From: Eonycteris spelaea
Lineage: Eukaryota; Chordata; Mammalia; Chiroptera; Pteropodidae
Direction: 5' to 3'
DNA length: 64,000 bases
Assembly (NCBI GenBank): GCA_003508835.1
Contig: PUFA01000003.1
Coordinates: forward strand, 21,895,501 to 21,959,500
Shown: piece after piece, positions 46,763 to 58,510 of the stretch
Layout: every line of letters begins with the position of its first letter
Numbering within the stretch: position 1 is the first letter of the stretch
Notes under the pieces: model-generated
The model's input: only the letters and a program-made list of their open reading frames with translations
Database searches by the model: none
Told to the model about the DNA's origin: nothing
Translations under genes and position numbers: made by a program

Positions 46763-46946
46763 GGTGATTCTAAAAGTTGAGCATGTGTCAAGATCACCTG
46801 GAAGACCTGGAAAAACACAGATTTCTGTACCTCACCCCCTACATTTTTCAATAGAGCCCAGTGTGTCCTGAGAATTTATATTTGTAACGAGATTCCACGT
46901 GGTTTCAGGCTCCTGACCCAGGGTCCAACTGTAAGAACAACCATTC
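46763..46946. mobile_element. MER5A (hAT-Charlie MITE), near complete
   Basis: GTGATTCTAAAAGTTGAGCATGTGTCAAGATCACCTGGAAGACC, AAACACAGATTTCTG, CTGAGAATTTATATTTGTAACGAG and CAGGGTCCAACTGTAAGAACAACCATTCT follow MER5A from end to end (opposite orientation to the copy at 24195-24372). Confidence 0.9.
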
Positions 46947-47278
46947 TCTGCTAATAGACCCTGTTGTATGCCAGACACCAGCCCAATAGCCATTTGGACA
47001 CCCGGAAGCCTTCTCTTTCTGGCCGTCACTGCCCTCTTTAATATATTTTCCTCCATAACTACACGTTTGATTTTAGGAGACAAAGAGTGATCAGAGCAGA
47101 AATATTTGTTCACGATGACTGTCACCCCCATGAATCCAGTACCCTGAGTGACAGATTCGTGTTTTAGATTCACAAAGGACATGTACAGAAAATAAACTCA
47201 GGGATAAAACACAGGGCCCCAATTTCATCTAAAAATGTCCCTGACATTTGTTCCCATGTCTCATAACTTCTAACCCCG
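46947..47278. other. Unique non-coding DNA between two hAT fragments
   Basis: The 116-codon minus frame at 46832-47182 starts outside and ends inside MER5A sequence, so it is spurious. Confidence 0.45.
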
Positions 47279-47404
47279 AGGTCTGCACACTATAGCCGAA
47301 GGCTGGCCATTTGTTTTTGTAAATAAATTTTTATTGGCACATAACTATTCTTATGCAGTTATTTATTTCTTGTGACTGGAATCGCGAGTTGAGTAGTTGC
47401 AACT
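47279..47404. mobile_element. MER58-like hAT fragment
   Basis: AGGTCTGCACACTATAGCCGAAGGCTGGCCATTTGTTTTTGTAAATAAATTTTTATTGGCACATAACTATTC...GAGTTGAGTAGTTGCAAC is the inverted orientation of the family also at 26594 and 35798. It is internally deleted at its end. Confidence 0.92.
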
Positions 47405-48934
47405 AAAAAAGAAAATGAAAACTTTGTAGGGTGAGATTGGAGCCATAGGTGAGGAGGAAATACTAAAGGACAATAGAATATTTTCGCCACATATTTTCTT
47501 AGATAGCAAGAAAAGAAAACTTCAACTAAGAATAATCAGCAGAATTGTCTCTTTAAAACCACATCGTTCTTTCATCATAATAAAAAGAGCTTAGGAAGTG
47601 GATAATAAAAGCAGATGCATTGTCTTCAAAGATGTGCAGCTGGGAGAGGCCTGAGTTTGGCATTTGCATTATCAGGAGATCTTCCTTCCTAATTGTTTTG
47701 TTTCTGCAGGGTGGGGGAGAGAGGCATGGGATTATAATTGTCCATTTGTTGCCTTCTTTGTTTTGTTCTTCCAACAAGCTGCAGACAACCATGTTTTCTT
47801 ATGTGGTTTAATCTCATTACACAGTTTCTCTGTGACTAAACTCTTAAACTAACAGTTCATAACGGGATTACATAGATTAGCTTATTTTCCACAATTTTCT
47901 AAACAAGGTTATTCAAGGATACTTCCCTGGGTAGTATTCTTTCCCCTTATGTTCTATTTTCTTTTTCTATAATCAGATCTTCTCCTTTCAATTTTTGCCT
48001 CACCTTCCTTTCTTTGCTTCAAACCTCCAGTTTAAGAGATTTTCTAAGAGAAAAGGCAATGCTTTCTCTCTCTTTCCTCAGTAAGGCAGGATTGCTTTAA
48101 AGCTTATCATAATGTCACCAAGGATTTGAGCATTAATCAGCAATGCACATGTGTGCATTGAATACACAAAAAAAGAGGTTTATGACAGGAAAGCCAAACA
48201 AAGTTTCTTTTGAATTTGCTGTTCCCTTCAGAAATAGGCTATATGTTAGTGTTGGCGTCACCTCTCCACCCATGTGAAGGATTCAACTTCAAGGACAAAT
48301 AATAATTTCTTGCGTAATGAGAGGAACTTAACATATACTCACACAGTAAATCACACAGATGAGATCCTTCAGTAAAGCATTTTTCCCCCAAGGCACTCTA
48401 TTAACCAAATGCATCCTCATAAATTGAAACAAAATTAAATTAATCACAGGCTTGCATCCTGTAATTAAAATTCCATATATAAATTAATTCAAATACAAAT
48501 ACCCAAATATAAATTAATTCTTCTCTTCTGTTTTCCACTCATTCTCAGTGAGAGCATGGGTAAAACTGTCTCTTTCGTTACATAGTTGAAAATGGGAAGC
48601 CTCATTACCTTTCAGCTGTAGTCCTGGGAAATGAAGGTTGTAGAAGTTTTTTATGGGAAAAAAATATCTCATTATTGGTTGGGAGTTTATATTTCTCACT
48701 AAAACTGAAGTGGTTTGTTATTTTATATTCTCTGAGGCCCGTCTTTCTCTGGAACATGCTCGTGAGTAAATTCAGGGATCAGAAGCTAGTGGTTTCAGTG
48801 GTATTATAATCACGTCTATTGGTTTGGTGACTAAAGTGCATGTTTACAGTTGCCTGAGAATCAGCAAATAAGACTGAAAGCAACATTAATATTATTATGA
48901 TATTGTAGGACAGGACCTTGGGAAACGGACTCCA
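47405..48934. other. Unique non-coding DNA
   Basis: No named repeat. Three frames in different phases and strands overlap at 47553-47852 and are chance. A near-palindrome lies at 48141-48160. Confidence 0.4.
48141..48160. repeat. 9-bp inverted repeat around CACATGTG
   Basis: CAATGCACA and TGTGCATTG are perfect reverse complements with a 2-base spacer. The centre contains an E-box-like CACATG/CATGTG, and the flank ATGCA recalls half of an octamer site. Confidence 0.85.
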
Positions 48935-49140
48935 GTTAATCAGTAAGTATCTGTTGAACTTCTCTACACAGTGAATACTGTGCTGGGAGGCACAGACGTG
49001 TACTTGGCCTTTACCGTCACATTAAGGTGAAAGTGCACCCATAGGCTCAAAGGCATAGCTAGGCAGGCACAGAGAAACATGCCCAAAGACGTCTGGCTTA
49101 TGCAAAGAGTATTATGTGGACTCAGAGAAGGTGAAATGTA
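48935..49140 (-). mobile_element. L2 LINE fragment
   Basis: TAATCAGTAAGTATCTGTTGAACTTCTCTACACAGTG...ACTGTGCTGGGAGGCACAGACG resembles the L2 3' reverse complement. Partial and diverged. Confidence 0.6.
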
Positions 49141-49359
49141 AGATTTAGCACCTTTTCGAATGACGTAAACGAGAAAAGTTTTCAATTAGATCATGGGAAA
49201 GAAATGTGATGTTACAGAGAAATCCATTCATTCACTCGCTCTGGAAGCGTGGCGTATCCTCTATGTGTTCTTCCCACGTTCTCTGCCTTTTCTTCTGTTC
49301 CACACGATACGTGCCCTGTTACTGGTGAAGGTCCATCTTCGGCTTGGAAGCTCCAATCT
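49141..49359. other. Unique non-coding DNA
   Basis: No recognised feature. Confidence 0.4.
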
Positions 49360-50830
49360 TAAACCCTCTTGCCTTCTCCAGTGACTTCACTCCTGTAATT
49401 TCCATTTCTTACTTCAATAATTTTTCTCTCTCTCTGCTTCATCCAGATTCTAACATATTTTCGTGTCTTCCCCCTTAAAATAGCAAATAAACAGCCTCTT
49501 GATTCCACCTCCCAGCGCAGACACGGCCCCAGTCCGTGCCCATGTTCCCAGCAAAGCATTTCGAACCAGCTGTCTTCACCCAATCTCCATTTCCTCGCGT
49601 TTCATTCGCTCTCAGCCCCTCCCGTGAGGCTACCACCTTACCACCCCATCCAAGATGCTCTTCTCAAGGTCACCAGTGACCTCCACATGCTAAATCCCAA
49701 TGTGCATTCTCATTCCCTATCCTGCTTACATCCCAGAATCTTTTAATGCATTATCCTTGGAAAGCTTTATTTACTGCTTCCCTCCTGGTCTCTCATTTCC
49801 TCAGCGCTTCCTGTTCTGTTGTTTTTCCTGGTTCCCTTCCCTACACCTCACTCCTGAATAGTTACTGTAATCTGAGCTGGTTCTAGGCCCTCTTTTCTCA
49901 GTAGATGGTCTCTCTCTCTCTCTGTTCTTTATTAACATGGCATTGAATGTCCCTTAGAAGCCCTACCCTTTTCCTCCCAGTCCTGAAGTTACCTAACGTG
50001 GATGCCTCAAATGCCCCAAGCTCTATCCAGAACACACTTCGTGATTTCTCAGCACAAGCTCTTCTTCCTGCAGGTGTCACGCAGTTGGAAACCCCAAAGC
50101 TTCGTTTCCTTCTTGACCTCTGTCTTTCCTCACATTTAATTTACAAGTAAAGCCTCTCAGCTCTACCTCCAGAATCTGTTTCCAATCTATCCACTTTCTC
50201 TCTGATCTTGCCTGGCTCCCTGATCCAAGCTAATCTTCTTTCTCCAGAACTCTTGGTCTGCCTGCTTCTTTTTTCATCCCACCCTGTCCAAATCCCAGTC
50301 TTTTCTCCATAGGCAGAGTGATCCTTATAAAAACCTAAATCAGATTATCCCCCATTGCTGCATCTGAAAGCTAAACTCCTTACCAAAACCTACAAGCCTC
50401 ATAGGATCTGGCACCCACCGTGCACCTCCAGAAATACGAGCCGTTTTATCTCAGTCTGCTGGTCTCTTCGCTGTGCCTCAAAGATTCCAGGTTGTTTTAT
50501 ATTTCAGGTCCTTGTCCATTAGGACAACTTTTCATATGCTTTCCTGTCTTGAAGCTCATATTTTAAATCTTACCACCTCAGGCAAATCTTCCCTGACAAC
50601 ATTGTCATAAGTAGAGCCCCAGTTATTCATTATCACACTATCTTTTGTATCCTTTGTAGCACTTTCACAATTTGCAATTGCTTTGTGATTTTTTTGACTT
50701 TTGGCCGTCTCCTCCCATCAGACGTAAGGTCCATAGAATAAGGATGTGGTGTATCTTAGTCACTCTTGTATTCCGAACACCTAGTGCGAGCCTGAAATGA
50801 GGTGGGTGGTGATTTAATACCAGGAACGAA
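49360..50830 (+). mobile_element. L2 LINE, about 1.4 kb, longest repeat in window
   Basis: It runs from the reverse-transcriptase end to the 3' UTR: TTCTCAAGGTCACCAGTGACCTCC, GGCCCTCTTTTCTCAG, AACGTGGATGCCTCAAATGCCCC, TCTACCTCCAGAATCTG, AGAGTGATCCTTATAAAAACCTAAATCAGATTATC, CTCCTTACCAAAACCTACAAGCC, CTTCCCTGACAAC, GTAGCACTTTCACAATTTGCAATTG and ACGTAAGGTCCATAGAATAAGG. All coding capacity is lost through indels. L2 was active before and around the eutherian radiation. Confidence 0.95.
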
Positions 50831-53104
50831 AAAGATGCCTCTGCAGTGCTGGGAGAGTAAGGATGCAGGAGACATCAGTGCTGCCTTCAAGTCACTGCCC
50901 ATCATGCTGAGACTTTGCAATTCTCCTTGGACCTTAGGTTTCTTAAATGTCACATGAGCATAGCAGGATTGTAATGTGTGTTGCATACAAAATGAGAAGT
51001 CAACCCAAATTATTTGGTTGTCTAAAGTCAGAGCCATTCACTTTAGCTTCTCCAATTTAGCCCTGCAGAAAACAACTTCCTTCCTTCTATAAAGAAAGAA
51101 AAAAAAAAACAAAATGTTCATTCCACTAGCTGCTTCTCGAGGAGTAGGTAGGAAAGAAGTTCTTGCTTTGGAATCCACAGAGGGTGGTCTTCCTAGGCAC
51201 TTGTACTTTTCTGGCCTTCGAGCTGGACTTTGGAAGTTACCGATCCTTCATTTGGTTATTACACATGCAGTCCGCTCCCCCTTCTGGTTTTGCTTTGACC
51301 AGGGACACAAGCAAGTCACTCCCTGCTTTTCTTTGCATTTCACCACCTCCTTGGTGTCCTGTGTGTCTGTGGTTCCCTCGACCCTCTCTTTTTCTTTACA
51401 GAAACTTTGGCGTTCTGTATAATTTGATGGTTCTGCCTTGTAAGGTGTTGAGTGTGCTTAGGTAACTCTCTAAGATAAAGTATTTGCCTTTAACCTTTCC
51501 GATTCTCATTCTCTGGCTCCACATTTGAGATTGTATCAACTGTGGGAAACGTTCACAGCTTTCCTTTTGCTTGAATTCTTCTTAAATTAGATCATTTCAA
51601 TTAGGGTGACCTTGGAGACTTTTTTTTTTCTTTCAAAGGACAGAATCTTCAAAAATCTTTGCTTTGTGTTTATAACAAAAATTCAATATACTCAGAAACT
51701 TCCTTTTATTATGAAACTCCAAACATAATTATGATCATTCTTAGGAAAATATTATGCAAACCAGTGCAAGGGGTACCTCCCAATTTCTTTTGCACTGTAA
51801 ACAAAGTGTTCTTTGAAATATGTCTTCGCCTCACTGGCCCTATTCTGATATATAGTGTTTGTTTTTCAATAAATTAGGCAGCTGGCTACAAATAAGTGCC
51901 TATTATAACTTGCCTTTGTGTGTAGCCACTCTATGTTGCCATTTAATACGACAGACAGACAGACTTTGTTAATAATGTAGGCTTGCAGGTCAGGTCCAGC
52001 TGGGAATCTTCCTTTCTTCCAAATGATAACCCTTCCATCTTTCCATCCCTTAAAGTACTAAAACGCAGCTCCAGAGTCCTGAGAGAACAGAGGCCTATGG
52101 GGGGAGAAAGTGTCCTGGCAGTTTTGCAGGTAGCAAAATGAGGACGAAGACAACCCTGTTATTAGTGGAATCTGGTCTGCCTTTGGTGGACCCGCGGGCC
52201 TGAGCTATAGCCTCTTTGTCTCAGAGTCAGTATCGCTCCATGATAATGTGCCTATGAAGCTGCAGGTGTTGTTGACATTCACCAAACGTAGTTGTCCTTG
52301 CGAATTGGATGCCAGGTACTAGTACACGGGTGGCATTTGACCACTCAAATACTGGATAAGGATTCCTTCCATTCCTTTTTATTTGTGCCACTGAACAAAT
52401 ATGTTTAAGTTGGCACAGCCATGATGATAGTGTCGTGAGAAAAAAAGAGATCTGGAGGAAATTTGCCCAGTTTCGAATAGTTTTGTCTTTTCAAGAAATA
52501 AAGAAATTTGAATTAGTTGGACTTGCAAGAATCTCTCAGGACAGCAATATATAACTACCCATTTGTCCATCAGTATGTTATACTCACTATTTTCTTCTAG
52601 CTTCGTCCTTAGCATGATGCCCTTTCTGTTTGTTGTGGAGTTCTTAATAAGAAAACAGCAAAACATTCCTGACATTGCTATTGGTCTTTTTTATTCTTTG
52701 CTCCTTGTTTTTTTTTTTTTTAACCTGAGAAAACTATCACGAAATCATATAGAAGTGTATACATTACCAAGTCTTGTTCAGATAGAACTCTCAACCCAGA
52801 GAGTTGGCAAGAGACTCACAAATGACGTGAGAGGAGGCCACCTAAGAAATATTTATAATTTAATAACTAATAGAGGATATGTCAACGAAACCTGCGCAGG
52901 AATGAAAACAACACATTCATCCAAATATATCCTTAGAAACCCGGTCAGTTATAACTGAACAGAGACATGTAGTGAGTGCTTGGAGAGTCCAGGGGTTGAT
53001 ACTTCAAGAGACTCAGATACTGAGATAGGGAAAGGCTATGAGTTCAGAGGATCATATTTCTCAGGACTTGAACAACATAGGTGTGACGTATGAGGAGACA
53101 AAAT
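50831..53104. other. Unique non-coding DNA
   Basis: No named repeat. Two plus-strand frames of about 100 codons at 51114-51465 are the same DNA in two phases. The 131-codon frame at 52563-52958 overlaps a minus frame, includes a T12 tract and shows no domain. (GACA)4-like repeat at 51952-51963. Confidence 0.4.
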
Positions 53105-53290
53105 CTCAATTTTCTACCTAGATTCTGGATGGACTGTATGATGTAGTCTTAAGCAACTGACTATTTTACTGAGTTTTGACTTCCTCATTTGTAAATAGGA
53201 ATAACAAATAGTGTGGATATGAAGTTTAATTAAGATAATGGTTACAAAATTATGAATCATAGTTCCTGGCACATAGTAAGGTCCCTTGTA
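53105..53290 (+). mobile_element. MIR SINE fragment
   Basis: TCTTAAGCAACTGACTATTTTACTGAGTTTTGACTTCCTCATTTGTAAATAGGAATAAC and ATAGTTCCTGGCACATAGTAAGG match the MIR core and 3' half. Confidence 0.92.
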
Positions 53291-54028
53291 GATGCCATAA
53301 TGCCAGAAAAATGAATGAAATTAAGTGCAGTGCTGCTTAGATGAAACAGAATAAAGCTGATGTTTATTGGCTTCGAGGCCGACCTTTAGGAAGGGGAAGT
53401 CTTTGTATAAATCTCTGAAGATGGTCGCCATTTTGCCTGCTTGCTTCATTCTCACAGTAACTTTAGAAAGAAGTAGTAAAAAGCTTAAGACTTGGACCAG
53501 AAGGTGATGGCATTGCAGGAAGTGATGATCAAGCATTATCTCCTGATTCGTGTGAGCTGGCTGCCATGTACATGGAAAGTGCCCACACATGACTTTCAAA
53601 GGACACTTAGTGTTTCAAATAACCATTGAGTGGGACTATCTTAGCGATGTTCTAGAAACACTTACCTGGAAGAAGTTCCTGAAATCTAGAAACTTGTATG
53701 TGTTTAGGTTCGTATGCTATTTCTAGCTGTTCATTCAGTTTGACCCTCCTCATGCTGCATTCTGGGGAAGAGGCCCCACACACCACAACCGCCCTTCTCC
53801 TGACTCCGGTCAAGGACATTAACTTTCCGTACCAATCTGAAGGCCTATTTTTCTACATAATCTTTGGCCTGAGGAGAGAGAGGCATTATCTTGTTCTAGT
53901 AAAATGCTTTAAAAATAATTGCAATTGGAGCACCATTTCCTGTCGTTTGTTGTTACTAATGTGTAGTTGTTATTACGTGTTTATGTTAAACATTCCTCAT
54001 GCCAACATGATAACCACAAACTTGACTA
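53291..54028. other. Unique DNA with an enhancer-like stretch
   Basis: No named repeat. The part at about 53810-54005 is repeat-free, with GCTTTAAAAATAATTGCAATTGGAGC (TAATTG and CAATTG cores), CCTTTGGCCTGAGG-like phrases and TTGTTGTTACTAATG. It could be a conserved non-coding element; not tested. Confidence 0.35.
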
Positions 54029-54127
54029 ATAAAGAGAGAAAGCCAGAAAGAAAACCAGAAATGGAGGGAGGGAGGGAGGGAGAGAGGAGAGGGGGAGAAG
54101 ACAAGAAAAGAAAAGAAAACTAGAAAA
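54029..54127 (+). repeat. Purine tract with (GGGA)n core
   Basis: About 100 bases almost free of pyrimidines: AAAGAGAGAAAG, GGAGGGAGGGAGGGAGGGAGAGAGG, AAGAAAAGAAAAGAAAAC. The GGGAGGGAGGGAGGGA part fits a potential G-quadruplex (four G3 runs), and the mirror-like purine strand could form a triplex. Confidence 0.95.
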
Positions 54128-54717
54128 TACTTAGGGGGAGGATACACAAATAATTGGAAATAAAATTGGTTATTTGAACAGAAGGTTTTCAAAATGGATA
54201 ATTTCCAGAAAAGGAATCACCTTGCATGGACAGTGCCCTTTCTTGGCTTCCAGCCACTTTATACTCTAGTAAGGCACTGTTCTCTCATTCCCCAGTCTCA
54301 CTAATTTAGGGAATCTGAAATGGGGGTGAGGGGTGCCAGTCTCACTGTAAACATAGCCCTTTTCCCAATCCTAAGATCTGGTGTCTGGTTGATTTCCTCA
54401 GACTTCCCAGGATTCGTATGCCTGGCTTGTCTGCGCTATGGCTTCCAGTCTCAGGCTGGATTTTACTCATTTTGTCACCATGTAGTCTGAAAGAGAGGTA
54501 TGTTGAGTGACTTGTTTTTCAACTCATTGTGAGTCAGTTTATGCTTTGAAATTTGCTGATCTTCTCACCTCAATTGGGAAAATGTCTGACTATATTGATT
54601 GGCCAAATGAAGGCCTCGGCGAGGTCAAGCGCATTTTAGATGCTTCTTAAATTGTTCTCAGTCATACCTTCGTGGAAAGCCAGCTTTTGTGACAGTGGCA
54701 TTAAGGTAGGGGAATCA
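54128..54717. promoter_or_regulatory. Unique DNA with candidate conserved block at 54500-54660
   Basis: The first part is unremarkable. From about 54500, TTGAGTGACTTG, TCATTGTGAGTCAG, TTGATTGGCCAAATG (a CCAAT/PBX-like core at 54595-54606), GGCCTCGGCGAGGTCAAGCGC (AGGTCA half site, CpG-containing) appear close together in repeat-free DNA. This is enhancer-like by appearance only. Confidence 0.3.
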
Positions 54718-55125
54718 GCTCTGATCAGGTCCTCTCTATCTTCAGTCTAAGGCTTTTGCATGTACACGTTCCCCTGGAATCGTCTCCCATGCCAGCTCCT
54801 CCATGTAACCCCCATTCGTCTTTCCAGTGTCAGCATCAGCATCATTACTTTGGGGAAGTCCTGCCCAAATTGCCAGTCTGTGCTGCTGGTCTTTATGATG
54901 CCTTGTCATAGAGCTGTGTTCTTCTCTAAGAACACGTTACACCAATGTGTAAGAATACATTCATAAGGAGGAGAGTGTCCTAACTTGTTCCTGCTTCCCT
55001 GACTACTGTGTAAACTCCAGGAAAATAGGAACTGCATCAAGTTATGCTCATTGCTCTATCTTCAGTAGTTAGCACAGTGCTTGACACAATCAACACATGT
55101 GTTGAATAAATGGAATGAATGACTA
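54718..55125 (+). mobile_element. L2 LINE 3' end
   Basis: TAAGGCTTTTGCATGTACACGTTCCCCTGGAATCGTCTCCC, CTTTGGGGAAGTCCTGCCC, AGAGCTGTGTTC, TGTAAACTCCAGGAAAATAGGAACTGCATC, CTATCTTCAGTAGTTAGCACAGTGCTTGACACAATC and TGTTGAATAAATGGAATGAATGA match L2 through its 3' terminus. Inside, CAACACATGTGTTG (55091-55104) is a perfect 14-bp palindrome. Confidence 0.95.
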
Positions 55126-58100
55126 ACATTTAACCATTGCGCAGCCTCCTGGATATTTTATGAAAATTCACTTGCATGAGGGCACATAAGGAGCCAGTGT
55201 GAAGCTGAACCCCTGTGGTATGAGAGTTAATCCAGCGGCTGCCAGCGAAATTTCTGTTTTGCTATTTACAGAGCACCTTGGACACCTACCTCTTGAAGCT
55301 GAAATTCCTGTTCCACTCAGGTAGCTTTCAGTAAATACAAAGTAAACTAAAATTGAACTCAGTCGTTTATTATTGGTCGCTCCCTCCTCTGTTATCTTTC
55401 TTCATGAGTAATATATCCCGCCCTCTCGTGGCTTAAATTCTGGATTCTGATTATGAGCAAGCCTGTGGTTTCAGCCTTCCGTTTGTGTTCCCCTTTTGCT
55501 AATGGTTCTTATAACTATATTCTGCTTGTTTTTATAGATTGCCCAGTCTTTTTTACTAGATCGTTTCTATTTCTAAAAGCATCTGGTTGATGGCACGTCT
55601 CCTTGCATTCCTGCTAAACTTAGTGGTCTCCATTGCCCTTTCCATTTCTAAATTTTAACTGAGACAAATTTCAATTTTACTTTCAGAAACCGTTTCTGAA
55701 TTGAGGTGCTCTCTTTATTTCTGACCAGGATCTTCTTCAGGGACGATTTTGATTTTTCAAATAATTGGGAATTAGCAATCTTTCTGCTAGCAAAATTAAA
55801 TAAATGAAAACCATTATAGACTTGAGGACTTAACATTTTATATTGTCCCAAAGTTTATTTATCCATCTATCTCTCTAAACACTTATTTGATAGCTTACTC
55901 CATCTGGGGCTCCTCAGTAGTATCCATTACTCTGTTTATCTTCAATATAGAGGCTTTTCTTCTCCAGTATTTTGAAAGAATAACCAGCACCAGTGGGCAG
56001 GAAGGCTGGAGGTGGCAGTAGGAGGTGCCCATTTCTTTTCTTCCCTTCTTCAGAAAAGCCAGTGCCATTGGTGGAGGAACCTAGGCTGGAAAAAAGGTAT
56101 TGCCATCTTCGATGCTGCCGCTAATTGGTCATGAGCCCTCAGTCAAGTCAATTCCTCTTTATGCATCTTAATTTGCCTGCCTGTAAAATGATGGGACTAA
56201 ATTAAATTAATTAGAGACCCCCCCACACACACACATGATAAAGATCTAAGCAAATTGATGACCTTGTGATCTTTTAGTGATCGAATGAAACTTGATTCAT
56301 TTGCAACAACATTCAGTGGCTTTGCTGTCAAATTATAGTTTCCAAAGACAACAGACTATCTTCAGACAGCCCCACCGCAGAGGTCAGCTCTTTTCCCACA
56401 TGGCTCCAGTGAACGGAATAGCCCTCGACTCCTCTCACCACACCGCAAATTACGATAGGAATTCCATATATGATAGAAGGTGCAATCACAACCGGTAATT
56501 ATATCCAACCAGTAATAAGATGGAGAGAAGAGAGTGCTTTAGTGCTAGCACAGCCTCACTTTACTAAGGAACTATCTGTGGGAAGAAAGACTGAGCCTCA
56601 GAGAACAGGCAGAGCAGCGGAACCCATGGCAGCTGGCTGGAGCTGTGACCTTTTGCCAGAAACGATGTCCATGGAGATGAAACTGGTATATGGGGGATTC
56701 CTTTGTTTGGAGGCATCACTTTCCCCAGCATTAAACATCTCATTAAATGTCTTGCTTAATTTTAGTGATGTCCAGAAGCTTTCAGAGATAATCTGAGCAG
56801 TCAGTGAACTGATGTGTCTGCCAGGGCATGAATAGCATAGATTGTTCCGTGTTTGCCCTGGGTCTATCAGCAGCAATAAATTTTAATCGGTTAGGCACTT
56901 TTCAAGCATGCTACTGTTTGCCAAACACTATTTTTGGCAGGCATCTGTAACAAAGCCTAATGCATTATGCATATTATTTCCACAGTATTTTATTGTATTA
57001 GCACATGTAGTATTTGTATGGAATTTTTATAAATTCATTACCAAAGTATTATCATATTAATGGCTGGTTTAAAAAAGTATTAGAGAAAATATTAATATTC
57101 ATAGAGAATATACATCATATGTTGGGGAAGTGGGAATAATCTATTATCATTTAGATTTCAGAACAATATTAGCATGTGTATGGGAAAAATAACTTGCAGA
57201 AGTACACAGCAAACATGAGAAAAATTAAAACCCTGAATTACTTTGATGGTTTCTTAAAGACAGAATCTTCAATTTCAGAATCGTAATGACAATCATTATT
57301 ACAGATTAAATTATAGTGAGAGATTAGTTTTATTTAATAGCATAATTTAGTATCGGAGATCTGAAAAATTTATTTCACTTCACTGTGTCTTATTTCTTTG
57401 ATATCCTGATCGTATGCACTTTCTCACTTCTCCTCCCTCTGTTTCTGTTCTTATGCATCCTTACCCACAGTGCAGAGGCATCTGGCCTTTGAACCTTGTT
57501 TAACTCTTTTCCTTGCTATCTGCTTAGAATGGGGAAATGATACACCTGGTAAAATTATCTATCTTGACTGGAAGCTATTCCAGTAATTCAATTCTCCAGT
57601 GAAGTGTAGGATTTAGCTCTATTAAATGTCTCTTGGCATCACTCTTTCTGTTCTTATAACATGGGGCCATGGAAATTAGTAATAAATTATTTTTTCGACC
57701 CTACTGGAGATTGTAGTCTTTCCCGTGGTTCCTAGCACCTTGATTTGTCCTGTTCCTCTAAATTTGACAACCAATATCTAGAGCATTCTTCCCTTTAGAA
57801 ACTATTTTACAACAAAATAGTTTCTTACTGTCAGAAAATGTTATAGCTATTCTTCTTTTCACAGGTTTTGATTCAGATAACACCTTTCTCCAAGACGCTA
57901 AAATATCTCTGCAAGTATTGCTTTCCATAGCTTCACAACAGCCTTTTGATGTAGGAGAATTTGTTCTCATTGCTATTAAAAAAAAAAAAATCATCTCCCA
58001 ACACAACACTGTCCTAATAAGCAACAAGTGACTGAAAGAACGTTCCATTTACCCTATAGAAATATAAGCCCAAAGGCAGCATATTTGAATAACCAGATAA

Positions 58101-58299
58101 AATGTGCCCACTCTCTATATGAGATTACTATAGAATTTAGAATAGAAGAAATTAATTCTTCTAAGTATAATATTTTTATAAAGCTAATTACCTTTTGTTA
58201 ATATGATTGAGTTACCCACATTTCTGTAGACCGTAAGAATTGTCTTCATTCCATTCCATTCACGGCTGCATAACCAGTGCAGATTTCTCTTCAATATTT
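55126..58299. other. Unique non-coding DNA
   Basis: No repeat family recognised with confidence. Contains a C/CA run at 56218-56235, an A13 tract at about 57976-57988 and a perfect 12-bp hairpin at 57797-57825. 56360-56660 is GC-richer with several CpGs (CCACCGCAG, ACACCGCAAATTACG, CAACCGGTAATT) and overlapping opposite frames, none with a known motif. Confidence 0.4.
57797..57825. repeat. 12-bp perfect inverted repeat
   Basis: AGAAACTATTTT (57797-57808) and AAAATAGTTTCT (57814-57825) are exact reverse complements with a 5-base loop ACAAC. Similar geometry to the larger hairpin at 292-336. Confidence 0.92.
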
Positions 58300-58510
58300 C
58301 TGTATAGGTCCTTCTTCCTGACTCATGGACTCAAGTCCCATTCTGACTACAAAAAAATAATCAATGATATCTTGACCTTGCTGCTCACATATTTTATATG
58401 CTAATTCTTAACTAGAATTAAACTCCCTCTGGGCAAAGATCTTTACTGTCTTATACTTTTCACCAAATTCAAAGTAATATACTAAGTACAAATATGGCAC
58501 TTACCGAATA
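58300..58510 (+). mobile_element. Possible L2 3' fragment
   Basis: AGAATTAAACTCCCTCTGGGCAAAGATCTTTACTGTCTTATAC resembles L2 AGAATGTAAGCTCCATGAGGGCAGGGACTTTGTCTGTTTTG. The remainder is too diverged for certainty. Confidence 0.5.

Noticed and set aside
46832..47182. 116-codon minus-strand frame
   Set aside because: It ends inside a MER5A element and has no recognisable motif.
49897..50150. Frames on both strands in a Ser/Pro-rich region
   Set aside because: They lie within the L2 fossil, and neither corresponds to an intact L2 reading frame.
53698..54123. 141-codon plus-strand frame ending in Glu/Arg/Lys-rich sequence
   Set aside because: Its charged tail is the purine tract translated; the front part matches nothing I recognise, and nothing suggests splicing or a conserved start.
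53986..54192. Minus-strand frame rich in Pro, Ser and Phe
   Set aside because: It is the complement of the GGGA/GAAA purine tract, so the composition is an artefact of low-complexity DNA.
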